A stretch of 64,000 bases of DNA from Haloplanus sp. HW8-1 (GTDB lineage Archaea; Halobacteriota; Halobacteria; Halobacteriales; Haloferacaceae). The stretch spans positions 2,294,001-2,358,000 of the forward strand of contig NZ_CP098518.1 of the NCBI RefSeq assembly GCF_023703795.1, read 5' to 3'. The first letter of the stretch is position 1. The number at the start of each line of letters is the position of its first letter. This document shows, in pieces, positions 42,236 to 51,064 of this stretch. The translations under genes were made by a program, and so were the position numbers. A model generated the notes under the pieces. It made no database searches and had not been told where the DNA came from. It saw only the letters and a list, made by a program, of their open reading frames with translations.

Positions 42236-43576
42236 ATGGACGGGGGACTGATCGTCGCGGACGACCTGACCGGCGCCTGCGATACGGGACACGAGTTCGC
42301 ACGACGGGGCTACCGAACGCGGGTCCTCGTGGACGGTCGGAGCGTCGATCGGACGGCGGCCGACGTGTTGGTGGTCAACACCGATAGCCGGTACGACTCG
42401 CCGGAGGCGGCCGCAACCGCGGTCCGAACGGCGGTCGAATCCCGGCCTGACGGCGTCGTGTACAAGAAGATCGACTCCACGCTCAGGGGGAACCTCGGTG
42501 CCGAGGTGGCCGCCGCGATGGGTGCCGTCGCGGATCGTGACCCGTCGGCGGCCGACGGGACGGGGGCGGGGAACGGCGCCCGACGGGATCCGCTCGCCGT
42601 CGTCGCGCCCGCCTCGCTGGACACCGGCCGCATGACCGCCTGTGGCCGCCACCTCGTCGACGGCGCCCTCGTGACCGACACCGAGGCCGGCGCGGACGCG
42701 GAGAACGGGCCGGCGAGTGCTCACCTCCCGTCGCTGTTCGAGGGCATCCGCTACCCCGTCGCACACGTCGGGATCGACACCGTCGCCGAGGGGGCGCCCG
42801 CCCTCGCCGAACGGTTCCGAGCGTTCGGCGACGGACCGCGGATCGTGACGGTCGACGCCACGCACGAACGCCACCTGGAAGCCGCCGCGACGGCTGCCCG
42901 GCGGACGGAACGTCCGACCGTCTACGTGGGCAGCGCGGGGCTGGCGAAACACGTCGAGATACCGGTCGGAGCGCCGCGCGATCCGGGAGCGGCGTGTGAC
43001 ACCGCCGGCCGGCGCCGGAGCGGATCCACCGGCGGGGGCGTCCTCGGCGTCGTCGGGAGCGTCGCGCCGGTCACGCTGCGTGGGATCGACGCGTTGCCGG
43101 ACCGGACGGTCGTCGCGGTCGATCCGGCGGTTGCGGTCGGGGCCCCCGGTACCGCCGTCGACCGCGCCACCGAGCGGATCCGGACGGCGATGGACGCCGA
43201 CGAATCGGCAGTCGTGACGGCCGCGACCGACCGAGGGGCCGTGGACCGCGCGCTGTCGGCCGGTGCCGACGTGGGCCTGTCGCCGCGGGCGACCCGGGAA
43301 CGGATCGCAGGCGTGTTGGCCCGCACCGCGAGCCACGTCGTCGCGGACCGACGGCTCGCGGGGCTCTTTCTCACGGGCGGCGACACGGCGATGGCCGTGC
43401 TCGACGCCCTCGATGCCCGATCGATCGACCTCCGGGGGGAGGCCGTCGAGGCCGGCATTCCAGTCGGTACGATCGACGCCGGGGTGGCCGACGGAACGGC
43501 GTTGATCACGAAAGCCGGCGCGTTCGGCGAGGCCGAAAGTATATTTAGCTGTCTGAATCACCTACGGCGCGTATGA
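42236..43576 (+). CDS. Four-carbon acid sugar kinase family protein (DUF1537 / OtnK-DtnK type)
   Basis: 446-aa kinase of the four-carbon acid-sugar family, which phosphorylates sugar acids such as D-threonate or D-erythronate at C4. N-terminal domain: LIVADDLTGACDTGHEFARRG and YKKIDSTLRGNLGAE. The C-terminal nucleotide-binding domain has GVLGVVGSVAPVT and LFLTGGDTAMAVLDAL. ATG 42236 follows a TATA box by about 25 bases. The stop overlaps the pdxA2 start (ATGA), the same pairing known from bacterial threonate/erythronate pathways. The exact acid is unknown; no aldolase or transporter is adjacent. Confidence 0.87.
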   Translation: MDGGLIVADDLTGACDTGHEFARRGYRTRVLVDGRSVDRTAADVLVVNTDSRYDSPEAAATAVRTAVESRPDGVVYKKIDSTLRGNLGAEVAAAMGAVADRDPSAADGTGAGNGARRDPLAVVAPASLDTGRMTACGRHLVDGALVTDTEAGADAENGPASAHLPSLFEGIRYPVAHVGIDTVAEGAPALAERFRAFGDGPRIVTVDATHERHLEAAATAARRTERPTVYVGSAGLAKHVEIPVGAPRDPGAACDTAGRRRSGSTGGGVLGVVGSVAPVTLRGIDALPDRTVVAVDPAVAVGAPGTAVDRATERIRTAMDADESAVVTAATDRGAVDRALSAGADVGLSPRATRERIAGVLARTASHVVADRRLAGLFLTGGDTAMAVLDALDARSIDLRGEAVEAGIPVGTIDAGVADGTALITKAGAFGEAESIFSCLNHLRRV

Positions 43577-44595
43577 CGGAGCCGGATCGGCCGATCGCCG
43601 GAATCACGATGGGTGATCCGGCGGGTATCGGCCCAGAGGTGATCGTCAAAGGCCACGCAGCGGCGGTCGAACACGCGCGCCCGCTAGTCGTCGGCGACGC
43701 CGACGTCGTGCGGGCCGCCGCCGAGATCTGTGGGCTCGACCTGACGGTTCGGCGGATCGATTCACCCGCGGCGGCGACGGCCGATCCCGCGGTCGTCGAC
43801 GTTCTCGACGTGAACGAAGTGGACGTCGACGGGCTGGAACGCGGGATCGTCGACGAATCCAACGGACGGGCGAGTCTGGCCTACGTCGAACGGGCGATCG
43901 ATCTCGCGATGGAGGGTTCGATCGACGCCATCGTGACGGCGCCGATCAACAAACAGGCCACCCGTCTGGCGGGGAGCGATCACGCCGGCCACACCGGGCT
44001 GCTGGCAGAGCGGACCGGGACTGAACACTACTCCATGATGCTCGTCGAGGAGCCGTTGCGCGTCACACACGTCAGCACGCACGTTCCGCTCTCGGAGGCC
44101 TGCGATCTGGTCACCGAGGATCGGGTCTTCGAGACGATCAGCGTGACCGACGACGCGCTCCGAACGCTGGGCGTCGAGGCGCCGACCGTGGCGGTGGCGG
44201 GGCTGAACCCCCACGCCGGCGACGGAGGACTGCTCGGCGAGACCGACGCGGCCGAGATCGAACCGGCGGTCGAGCGCGCCCGCGAGGCGGACATCGACGC
44301 CGTCGGCCCCGAGTCGCCCGATACCGTCTACGTGCAGGCCGCCGACGGCGCCTACGACTGTGTCGTCTCGATGTACCACGACCAGGGCCACATCCCGATC
44401 AAGATGCTCGGGTTCTCGGGTGGCGAGGCGGTCAGCGGCGTGAACGTCACGATCGGGTTGCCGATCGTCCGAACCAGCGTCGATCACGGCACCGCCTTCG
44501 ACATCGCGGGCGAGGGCGTCGCCTCCGAGACCAGCCTCGTCGACGCCGTCGAGGTCGCCGCGGGGATGGCACGGTCGCGCCGGTCGGGACGCTGA
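43573..44595 (+). CDS. pdxA2: PdxA-family 4-phosphate dehydrogenase (PdxA2-like)
   Basis: 340-aa NAD-dependent oxidative decarboxylase of the PdxA family. Motifs: GITMGDPAGIGPEV at the start, APINKQATRLAGSDHAGHTG with metal-binding histidines, and SMYHDQGHIPIKMLGF with the second metal site. Coupling to the four-carbon acid-sugar kinase by a 4-base overlap points to PdxA2 (threonate/erythronate 4-phosphate dehydrogenase) rather than vitamin B6 synthesis; archaea usually make B6 by PdxS/PdxT. The reaction would yield a triose phosphate. Confidence 0.9.
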   Translation: MTEPDRPIAGITMGDPAGIGPEVIVKGHAAAVEHARPLVVGDADVVRAAAEICGLDLTVRRIDSPAAATADPAVVDVLDVNEVDVDGLERGIVDESNGRASLAYVERAIDLAMEGSIDAIVTAPINKQATRLAGSDHAGHTGLLAERTGTEHYSMMLVEEPLRVTHVSTHVPLSEACDLVTEDRVFETISVTDDALRTLGVEAPTVAVAGLNPHAGDGGLLGETDAAEIEPAVERAREADIDAVGPESPDTVYVQAADGAYDCVVSMYHDQGHIPIKMLGFSGGEAVSGVNVTIGLPIVRTSVDHGTAFDIAGEGVASETSLVDAVEVAAGMARSRRSGR

Positions 44596-44711
44596 CCGGC
44601 GCGGCCGGACGGCTGCGGTCGCCTTTTCGGTCGACGTGCGTTCCCGCCAGCGTCGACTCCCGACGGGGGCGTGGAGGCAACCACTATACGCTCCGCCCGA
44701 GTGCCTCCGGT

Positions 44712-46430
44712 ATGCGACTCGAGGACTACTGGGGGGTCGGCCCGAAGACGAGCGAGCGCCTCCGCGAGACACTGGGGGAGGAAGCCGCGGTCGACGCCAT
44801 CGAGTCGGCGGACGTGCGGGCGCTGACCGACGCCGGGATCACGCGGGGGCGGGCGACGCGCATCCTCCGCCGGGCGAACGACGAGGCCGGAATGGACACG
44901 CTCGCCACCCGCGATACGCGTGACGTCTACGACGACCTGCTCGAACTGGCGAGCGAGTACGCCCTCACCCGGCACGCGGCCGATCGCATCCGGGTCCTGA
45001 CGCCGCTCTCCGATCCCGGGGCTGCCGAATCACGGCTCGACGACGTCGACGCCGCGCGCGCGGCCTGGACCGGCCTCGACGACGAGGGGCGGGAAGCGGT
45101 CGTCGCCGCCTTCGAGGCCTACGACGCGGCCGAGGGCTCCGAACGCGCGGCCGTCGACGCCGCCCTCGCGCTTCGGGAGGCCGGCCTCGACGGCACGGCC
45201 TTCGACGCCCTCGGCGCGGTCGATCCGGACGCCCTCCGCGAGGCCGCCGACGCCCTGTCGTACGTGACCGCGGAGGGCGTCGCCCAGGGGGCCGACGAGC
45301 GACTCGACGACCTGCGGGCCCGCCTCGCGGACGCTCGCAACCTCGAGAACGACGCGTTCGACGTCCTCGAACGGGTCCGGGAGACCGGCGTCCGCGACCT
45401 GGCGGACTTCCGGCGCGCCTTCGCCGACTACGTGGATCGCGAGACGCGCCTCTCGCGGTCGGCCATCGAGGAGGTCGCCCCCGAAGACGCCCACGACGCC
45501 GCTGACTTCGTCAGCACGGCGCTCCGGGCGCTCGTCGACGACCTGGAACGTCGGGCAGCCGACCGCGAACGAGAGATCGAGGACGACCTCCGGGCCTCGG
45601 TGGCCGACGCCCGCGAGGACGTGGACCGGATCCTGGCCGCCGTCGACGACGTCGCCCTCGACCTCTCGTTGGCCCGCTTCGCGGCGGCCCACGACCTCGT
45701 CCGGCCGGCCCTCGGCGGCGACTGCCTCGCCGTCGAGGGAGCGCGCAACCCCTTTCTCTCCGATCCCGACCCCGTCGACTACGCGGTCGGCGATCACGAC
45801 CTCTCGCCCCCGCCGGGCGACCGCGTGACGGTGCTGACCGGTGCCAACAGCGGCGGGAAGACGACCCTGCTCGAGACCTGCTGTGCGGTCGCCCTGCTGG
45901 CTGCGATGGGGCTGCCGGTCCCCGCCGACCGCGCCGCAGTCGGCTCCTTCGGAGCCATCGTCTTCCACCGCCGCCACGCGAGTTTCAACGCCGGCGTCCT
46001 GGAGTCGACGCTGAAATCCATCGTTCCGCCCCTGACCGACGACGGGCGAACCCTGATGCTGGTCGACGAGTTCGAGGCGATCACCGAACCCGGGCGGGCC
46101 GCCGACCTGCTGAACGGCCTCGTCGACCTCACCGTCGACCGCGGCGCCCTCGGCGTCTACGTCACCCACCTCGCGGACGACCTGAGCCCACTCCCCGACA
46201 CCGCCCGCATCGACGGCATCTTCGCCCAGGGGCTCACCGCCGATCTGGACCTTCGGGTGGACTACCAGCCCCGCTTCGGTACCGTCGGCAAGTCCACACC
46301 GGAGTTCATCGTCTCCCGCCTCGTCGCGAACGCGGGTGGCCGGCGCGAACGGCAGGGGTTCGAACGGCTCGCGGCCGCCGTCGGCGAGGAGGCGGTCCAG
46401 CGCACCCTCGCCGACGCGTGGGAGGAGTGA
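44712..46430 (+). CDS. HhH-MutS-family ATPase
   Basis: 572 aa. An N-terminal helix-hairpin-helix (residues 1-60, YWGVGPKTSERLRETLG and DAGITRGRATRILRRA) replaces the MutS mismatch-recognition domain. A helical lever/core region follows, then the MutS-type ATPase: Walker A GANSGGKTTLLE (about 377), Walker B TLMLVDEFEAIT, and the VYVTHLADDL switch. Proteins like this in archaea are MutS2/MutS5-like and probably act on DNA junctions or recombination rather than on mismatches. Long Asp/Glu/Arg-rich coiled regions at 120-320. Stand-alone gene. Confidence 0.83.
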   Translation: MRLEDYWGVGPKTSERLRETLGEEAAVDAIESADVRALTDAGITRGRATRILRRANDEAGMDTLATRDTRDVYDDLLELASEYALTRHAADRIRVLTPLSDPGAAESRLDDVDAARAAWTGLDDEGREAVVAAFEAYDAAEGSERAAVDAALALREAGLDGTAFDALGAVDPDALREAADALSYVTAEGVAQGADERLDDLRARLADARNLENDAFDVLERVRETGVRDLADFRRAFADYVDRETRLSRSAIEEVAPEDAHDAADFVSTALRALVDDLERRAADREREIEDDLRASVADAREDVDRILAAVDDVALDLSLARFAAAHDLVRPALGGDCLAVEGARNPFLSDPDPVDYAVGDHDLSPPPGDRVTVLTGANSGGKTTLLETCCAVALLAAMGLPVPADRAAVGSFGAIVFHRRHASFNAGVLESTLKSIVPPLTDDGRTLMLVDEFEAITEPGRAADLLNGLVDLTVDRGALGVYVTHLADDLSPLPDTARIDGIFAQGLTADLDLRVDYQPRFGTVGKSTPEFIVSRLVANAGGRRERQGFERLAAAVGEEAVQRTLADAWEE

Positions 46431-46507
46431 GGACGCGACGCGCGGTCGGCCGTCACGGAGCCTCACCCACGATATGAGGGGCCCGCGCCGTCTCACGGAG
46501 CGTGCGA

Positions 46508-46514
46508 CTCTTAA
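46508..46514 (+). promoter_or_regulatory. TATA-like element of the CRTAC1-like gene
   Basis: CTCTTAA lies 23-29 bases upstream of ATG 46537. Confidence 0.4.
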
Positions 46515-46536
46515 CCCCGCGCCGTCTGTGAAGACT

Positions 46537-47889
46537 ATGTTCGAGGACTGCTCGGGGCTACTCGCCGACAACCCGGCGTTTCGCGGGTACGGCGTGGCCG
46601 TCACGCCCGGCGCCGAGGGTCCGCTGGCGTTCGTCGCCGGCTTTGGCACCGCCAACCGCGTCCTCCGATTCGAGGAGGGCGCCGTCGCCGACGCGGCCTG
46701 TGGCGTCCTCGCCGACGACGGCAGACACGCCATCGGCGTCGCCGCGGCGGACCTCGACGCCGACGGCCGCGAGGAGGTGTACGTCCACAACGTCGCCGCC
46801 TTCGGCGGCACGTCCGCCGAGGCCGACCTGCTTCTCGATCCGGAGCGCGGCGGGGCGCGGTGGCGTGACCTCTTCGCCGACCCGGTGAACCGGGGACGAG
46901 GGAACCACCGTGTCGGCCGTTCGGTCGCCGCCGTCGACCGCCTCGGTACCGGTCGCTACGGTCTGTTCGTCACCGGATACGGCGCGCCTGCACGGTTCTA
47001 CGAGGTCGGCGACGACGGCGGCATCACCGACCTCGCCGACGCGGTCGGCCTCGACGTGGTCACCGGCGGCCGGTCGATCGCCGCCGGCCCCATCCTCTCC
47101 GACCGGACGGACCTGTTCGTCGGTGCCGAGCGCGGGCCGAACCTCCTGCTCAGAAACGTGGGGGGGAAGTACGTCGACGTCGCCCGGGAGTACGGCGTCG
47201 CCGATCCCGAGGAGAACGCCCGTGGCGCGGCGCTCGTGGCCCCCGAGGGGTCGCGAACGCCCGACATCGTCTGTGGCAACTGGAACGGCGCGAACCGGCT
47301 GTTCGCCCGCGAGGGGGATACGTTTCGCGACGTGGCACCGGCCGAGCTCTCCCGTCCGGCACGCGTCCGGACCGTCGTCGCCGCCGATTTCGACAACGAC
47401 GGCCGCGGGGAACTGTTCGTCAACTGCCTGGGCGCGCCCAACCGCCTGCTCACGTACGACGACGGGTGGACACAGACGGGGATCGGCGCCGCCCTCGAAC
47501 CCGAGGGGATGGGCACCGGCGCCGTGGCCGCCGACTTCGACGGCGACGGCACGCTGGAACTCCTCGTGGTCCACGGGGAGGCCGAGGCTCAGCCCCTCTC
47601 GCTCTATCGCGTACCCAACGACGGCGACTGGCTCCGCGTGCGACCGCTCACGCCCGCCGGGGCGCCCGCCCGCGGCGCCCGGGTGACGCTCCACACCGAC
47701 GCGGGCCGACAGGTCCGGATCGTCGACGCTGGGAGCGGCTACCTCTGCCAGATGGAACCGGTCGCCCACTTCGGCCTCGGTTCGGCGGTTCCACGCGAGG
47801 TCACCGTCTGCTGGCCCGACGGCCGCGAGCGGACGATCGACGAGCCACCGTCGAGGGCGACGATCCGCCCGTCTCACCCCGGCGGCTGA
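46537..47889 (+). CDS. CRTAC1-like FG-GAP/VCBS repeat protein with ASPIC/UnbV domain
   Basis: 450 aa. Repeated FG-GAP-like blades with Asp-rich calcium-type loops: DLDADGREEVYVHN, DFDNDGRGELFVN, DFDGDGTLELLVV. The C-terminus fits an ASPIC/UnbV domain (GAPARGARVTLHTDAGRQ and SGYLCQMEPVAHFGLG). No signal peptide or membrane span is visible at ATG 46537, so it should be cytoplasmic, whereas most relatives are exported. Function unknown. Confidence 0.85.
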   Translation: MFEDCSGLLADNPAFRGYGVAVTPGAEGPLAFVAGFGTANRVLRFEEGAVADAACGVLADDGRHAIGVAAADLDADGREEVYVHNVAAFGGTSAEADLLLDPERGGARWRDLFADPVNRGRGNHRVGRSVAAVDRLGTGRYGLFVTGYGAPARFYEVGDDGGITDLADAVGLDVVTGGRSIAAGPILSDRTDLFVGAERGPNLLLRNVGGKYVDVAREYGVADPEENARGAALVAPEGSRTPDIVCGNWNGANRLFAREGDTFRDVAPAELSRPARVRTVVAADFDNDGRGELFVNCLGAPNRLLTYDDGWTQTGIGAALEPEGMGTGAVAADFDGDGTLELLVVHGEAEAQPLSLYRVPNDGDWLRVRPLTPAGAPARGARVTLHTDAGRQVRIVDAGSGYLCQMEPVAHFGLGSAVPREVTVCWPDGRERTIDEPPSRATIRPSHPGG

Positions 47890-47913
47890 TCGACCGTCGG
47901 CCGAGGTAGCGGG

Positions 47914-47920
47914 ATTTAAG
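47914..47920 (+). promoter_or_regulatory. TATA-like element of the small zinc-finger gene
   Basis: ATTTAAG lies 28-34 bases upstream of ATG 47948. Confidence 0.45.
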
Positions 47921-47947
47921 GCGGGGTCCCCGCTACTGACTGGAAAC

Positions 47948-48145
47948 ATGATCGACCCCACATCCGATATCGGTGAGGACGTCGACGAGAGTACCGCACC
48001 CACCTGTCACACCTGCGGGAAGAAAATCGTCGCGGAGCCGGAGCATCGCGTCGTCTCGTGGGTCGAGGACGGCGAGGTCGAACATCTCCACTTCTGTGAC
48101 GACGAGTGCCACGAGGCCTGGAGCGGCCGGCGACCGAGTCGCTGA
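47948..48145 (+). CDS. Small zinc-finger protein (DUF7576-type)
   Basis: 65-aa protein with two knuckles, CHTCGKK (residues 20-26) and HFCDDECHEAW, forming a treble-clef or TRASH-like zinc site. Such small CxxC proteins are abundant in haloarchaea. Own promoter; partner unknown. Confidence 0.75.
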   Translation: MIDPTSDIGEDVDESTAPTCHTCGKKIVAEPEHRVVSWVEDGEVEHLHFCDDECHEAWSGRRPSR

Positions 48146-48249
48146 TCGGCGGCCGATCGGTGTGGGGTCGATTCATATATTGTACGTCAGTACCGGCGGT
48201 TCGTCGAGACGGTCCCGCGAACACGGGTGAACGGTTACAGTAATCCGTA

Positions 48250-50592
48250 TCAGCCGTCGGTCGTCTCGAACCGGTCCAGTCCCAGCGACAGCATGTCCGG
48301 ACTCACCGGCCGGAACTCCTCGCGCTCCCACGCCGGGAAATACCCCCGGACGCCGTTCCATCGGTCACGGGCGTAGCGTGCGTCGACGAGTACGCGGACG
48401 CCTCGCTCGTCGGGACCGCGGATGACCCGCCCGACGGCCTGTCTGGCCTTCCGGACCGCCGGCGCCGTCAACGCCGTCTCGAACCCGCTCCGGCCGCCGC
48501 CGTGCTCGCCGTCGGCTCCGAACGCCCGGTCGTACGCCGTCACGACGGCCTGTGTCCGGGGGCGTGTCGTGTCGACCAGCGGCACGCCACACACCACCGC
48601 CGCGTGCAGGCGGTCGCCGCGGTAGTCGACCCCCTCGGTCAGCGTCCCCCGGAGGCTGGTGACGAGCGTCTTCGATCCGCCCGAGAAGAAGTCCGTCTTC
48701 AGTGCCTCCGTCGCGCCGTCGTCGCTCGACTCGTCGAGCAGGACCGGCGAGTCGAGACGCTCGTCGAGGCGCCCGGCCATCCACTCCGCCTCGGCGTAGT
48801 TCGGCATTCCCACCAGGACGTTCCCGTCCCGGCCGGCCACCTCGGCGACGGCGTCGACGTACACCCGACGGGCGTCGGTGTCCGCGCCAACCTCGCCCCG
48901 GTTCTCGTAGGTGTAGGCCGGCGCGTCGACTGCGAAACTCGCGCGGTTCTCCGCCGGGAAGCCGAGGCCGTACGTCCGCTCGACGACCGGTCTGCCGTCG
49001 TCGGCGAGCGTGTTCAGCCCCGTCACCGTCCGGAACACGTCGAGAGGTTCGAGCGTCGCCGACATCAACACCCCGCCGCCGAAGTCGTCGAGGCGGTCGG
49101 CGATGGCGTCGCCGGGGACGCAGTTGTGGAGGGCGAGTCGTGCGTTGTAGGCCCGCCGCCACGAGTCGCCGGGTTCGGCCTCGTTCCACGTCCGCGAGAG
49201 GTCGATCGTACGGAAGTAGCGGGTGTGGTCCGCACGGTACCACGCGCCGAGCACCCGGCCGACCGTCGGCGTCGCCCGCTCCCGGTCGGCCTCCTCCAGT
49301 TCGTTCAGGACGCGCGCGACGACGGCGCCGACCGCCTCGGCGCGCACCCAGACGTCGTCGCCGTACCGTCCGTCCGCCCACTCCGTGATGGCGTCGGGTT
49401 CCGGTCGGTCCGGGTCGCGGAGGGGAATCTCGTCGTCTTCAAGGCCGTCCAGCGACGCCCGCCACCCAGGCCGTTCCCGGTCCAGGTGGGCACGCACCCG
49501 CCGGTCGAGTTCCTCGCGCAGGTCGCGGACGAACGCCCGCGTCGCCTTCACCTCCGCGAGGCTCACGTCCGACTCCGCGAGTTCGCCGCGGATCAGGTCG
49601 GCGTCCCGTGAGTCGTCGTCCATCGCCACTGGCTGGATCACGCGCGTGAGTTCGGACTCGGCGTCTCGGAGGGTGGCGTCGCCCACCCCGTCGCTCACCA
49701 GGTCGCGCACCCGCGGTTCGAGCATGTGTGCCTCGTCGCAGACGACGAACGTCGAGTCGTCGAGGAGCGCGCCGGTGAACGAGCCGACCGTCTGCGGATC
49801 GAACGCGTGGTAGTAGTTGCCGATGGTCACCTCGACGTGGGGGATGAGCGCCCCGAGGATCGAATGTGGGCAGGCGCCGTGGCTCGCCGCGAGGCCGACG
49901 AGGTCGTCGGTGTCGAGTAGGCCGCGATCCGTGACGTCGAAGGGGACGGCCTCGGCCGGATCGCCGTCCTCGGGCAGGTCGTCGAGATACTGCGCGTAGA
50001 AAGGGCAGTACTCGACGCCCTCGTACTCGGCGGTGTCGGGCGGGTAGGGCGTCGGTTCGCCGGCCGTCTCCAGAAACTCCGCCGCCGCCCCGCTCCCGGT
50101 GTCGAGCAGGCCGGTCTGGGTCCGCCGGGCGTCGTCGGCGAGCGCCGCGGCCGTCGTCGGTCCGTCGCTTCCCGTCAGGTTTCGTGTCCGCTCGCGGAGC
50201 CCGTCACACCGGTCGTAGACGGTCGTCTCGTCGACGTCGGCGACGCGTTCCCGGCTGTACGGGCAGACGTCCGCCTTGCCGACGAGCGTCAGCGCCGAGA
50301 CGGGACGCCAGTCCTCGGGCAGTTCCTGGTTGATCGTCTCCACGTCCGCCTCGAACTGGCGGAGTTGCTGTTTGACGCTCGTGAGGACGGCCACCCGTTC
50401 GAACGGCGAGTCCGGATCGCGCACTCGGTCGATGCCGGCGGTCAGCGCGAGCATCGTCTTGCCCGTGCCGCAGGCGCCCTCGATCACGGCGAACCCGCCC
50501 CGGTCGGCCACTTCGACTGCCGTCTCGATGCCGTCTGCCTGATCCGGGTACGGCTCGTCGTGGCCGAACACCGTCCGCCACGTCTCGCCCAT
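48250..50592 (-). CDS. XPD/DinG-like ATP-dependent DNA helicase
   Basis: 780-aa superfamily 2 helicase. Motif I is EGACGTGKTMLAL (about 39-51), DEAH box VVCDEAHML (about 285), and motif VI QAVGRVIRGPDERG near the C-terminus. Between motifs I and II, cysteines in DVCPYS, YDRCDGL, EYCPFY and GACPHS are the likely Fe-S cluster ligands of the XPD/Rad3/DinG group. It begins with a Q-motif-like EPYPDQADGI. A CTTTTTATC element upstream of ATG 50592 is the probable TATA box. Role: DNA repair or unwinding of structured DNA. Confidence 0.88.
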   Translation of the reverse strand: MGETWRTVFGHDEPYPDQADGIETAVEVADRGGFAVIEGACGTGKTMLALTAGIDRVRDPDSPFERVAVLTSVKQQLRQFEADVETINQELPEDWRPVSALTLVGKADVCPYSRERVADVDETTVYDRCDGLRERTRNLTGSDGPTTAAALADDARRTQTGLLDTGSGAAAEFLETAGEPTPYPPDTAEYEGVEYCPFYAQYLDDLPEDGDPAEAVPFDVTDRGLLDTDDLVGLAASHGACPHSILGALIPHVEVTIGNYYHAFDPQTVGSFTGALLDDSTFVVCDEAHMLEPRVRDLVSDGVGDATLRDAESELTRVIQPVAMDDDSRDADLIRGELAESDVSLAEVKATRAFVRDLREELDRRVRAHLDRERPGWRASLDGLEDDEIPLRDPDRPEPDAITEWADGRYGDDVWVRAEAVGAVVARVLNELEEADRERATPTVGRVLGAWYRADHTRYFRTIDLSRTWNEAEPGDSWRRAYNARLALHNCVPGDAIADRLDDFGGGVLMSATLEPLDVFRTVTGLNTLADDGRPVVERTYGLGFPAENRASFAVDAPAYTYENRGEVGADTDARRVYVDAVAEVAGRDGNVLVGMPNYAEAEWMAGRLDERLDSPVLLDESSDDGATEALKTDFFSGGSKTLVTSLRGTLTEGVDYRGDRLHAAVVCGVPLVDTTRPRTQAVVTAYDRAFGADGEHGGGRSGFETALTAPAVRKARQAVGRVIRGPDERGVRVLVDARYARDRWNGVRGYFPAWEREEFRPVSPDMLSLGLDRFETTDG

Positions 50593-50641
50593 TACCCACA
50601 GGCTGGCGACGTCCTCTGATAAAAAGCTCGGCTCACGCCCG

Positions 50642-51028
50642 TTACAGCAGGCTTCGTCCCAGGACGATCACCGAGAGGTTGTTGGCGAAGACGCCGAGAC
50701 CGACGGCGACGAGGACGCCCAGCCACCCCTCGATCAGGAGTGCGAAGTAGTACTCGGTCGGCGACGGCGTTCGGCGGAGACGGCCGACGAGAAGGCGAAA
50801 GAAGCCGGTGACGATCACCACGACCGCGAGGTGAGCGCCGATCACGACGAGGACCGTCCGGCCGAGCAGCCACCGCATCAGCGGGTTGCTCTCGGCGCCG
50901 GCCCCGACCGTTCGGGCCGCCCCGAGCGTCGTCAGCAGATCCACCGCCAGCAGGAGAAAGAGCGCGACTGCGATCCAGTCCCAGTACTCCTCGATCCGAG
51001 TCTCGGTGACGCGGCGGCTCACGGCCAC
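50642..51028 (-). CDS. Membrane protein, DUF5658-like
   Basis: 128-aa protein with about four spans, including WIAVALFLLLAVDLLTTLGAA and LLGRTVLVVIGAHLAVVVIV, separated by an AESNPLMRWLL turn that recalls DUF5658. Function unknown. Same strand as, and 50 bases upstream of, the helicase gene; they may share a transcript. Confidence 0.65.
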   Translation of the reverse strand: MAVSRRVTETRIEEYWDWIAVALFLLLAVDLLTTLGAARTVGAGAESNPLMRWLLGRTVLVVIGAHLAVVVIVTGFFRLLVGRLRRTPSPTEYYFALLIEGWLGVLVAVGLGVFANNLSVIVLGRSLL

Positions 51029-51064
51029 GGTCCGGTGTGCCGAGCGGCCGACCGGGTCAGGGCG

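Noticed and set aside
46350-46375. GGTTCGAAC string that resembles a tRNA T-loop
   Set aside because: Lies inside the HhH-MutS coding frame with no acceptor or anticodon stems; no tRNA found in the window.
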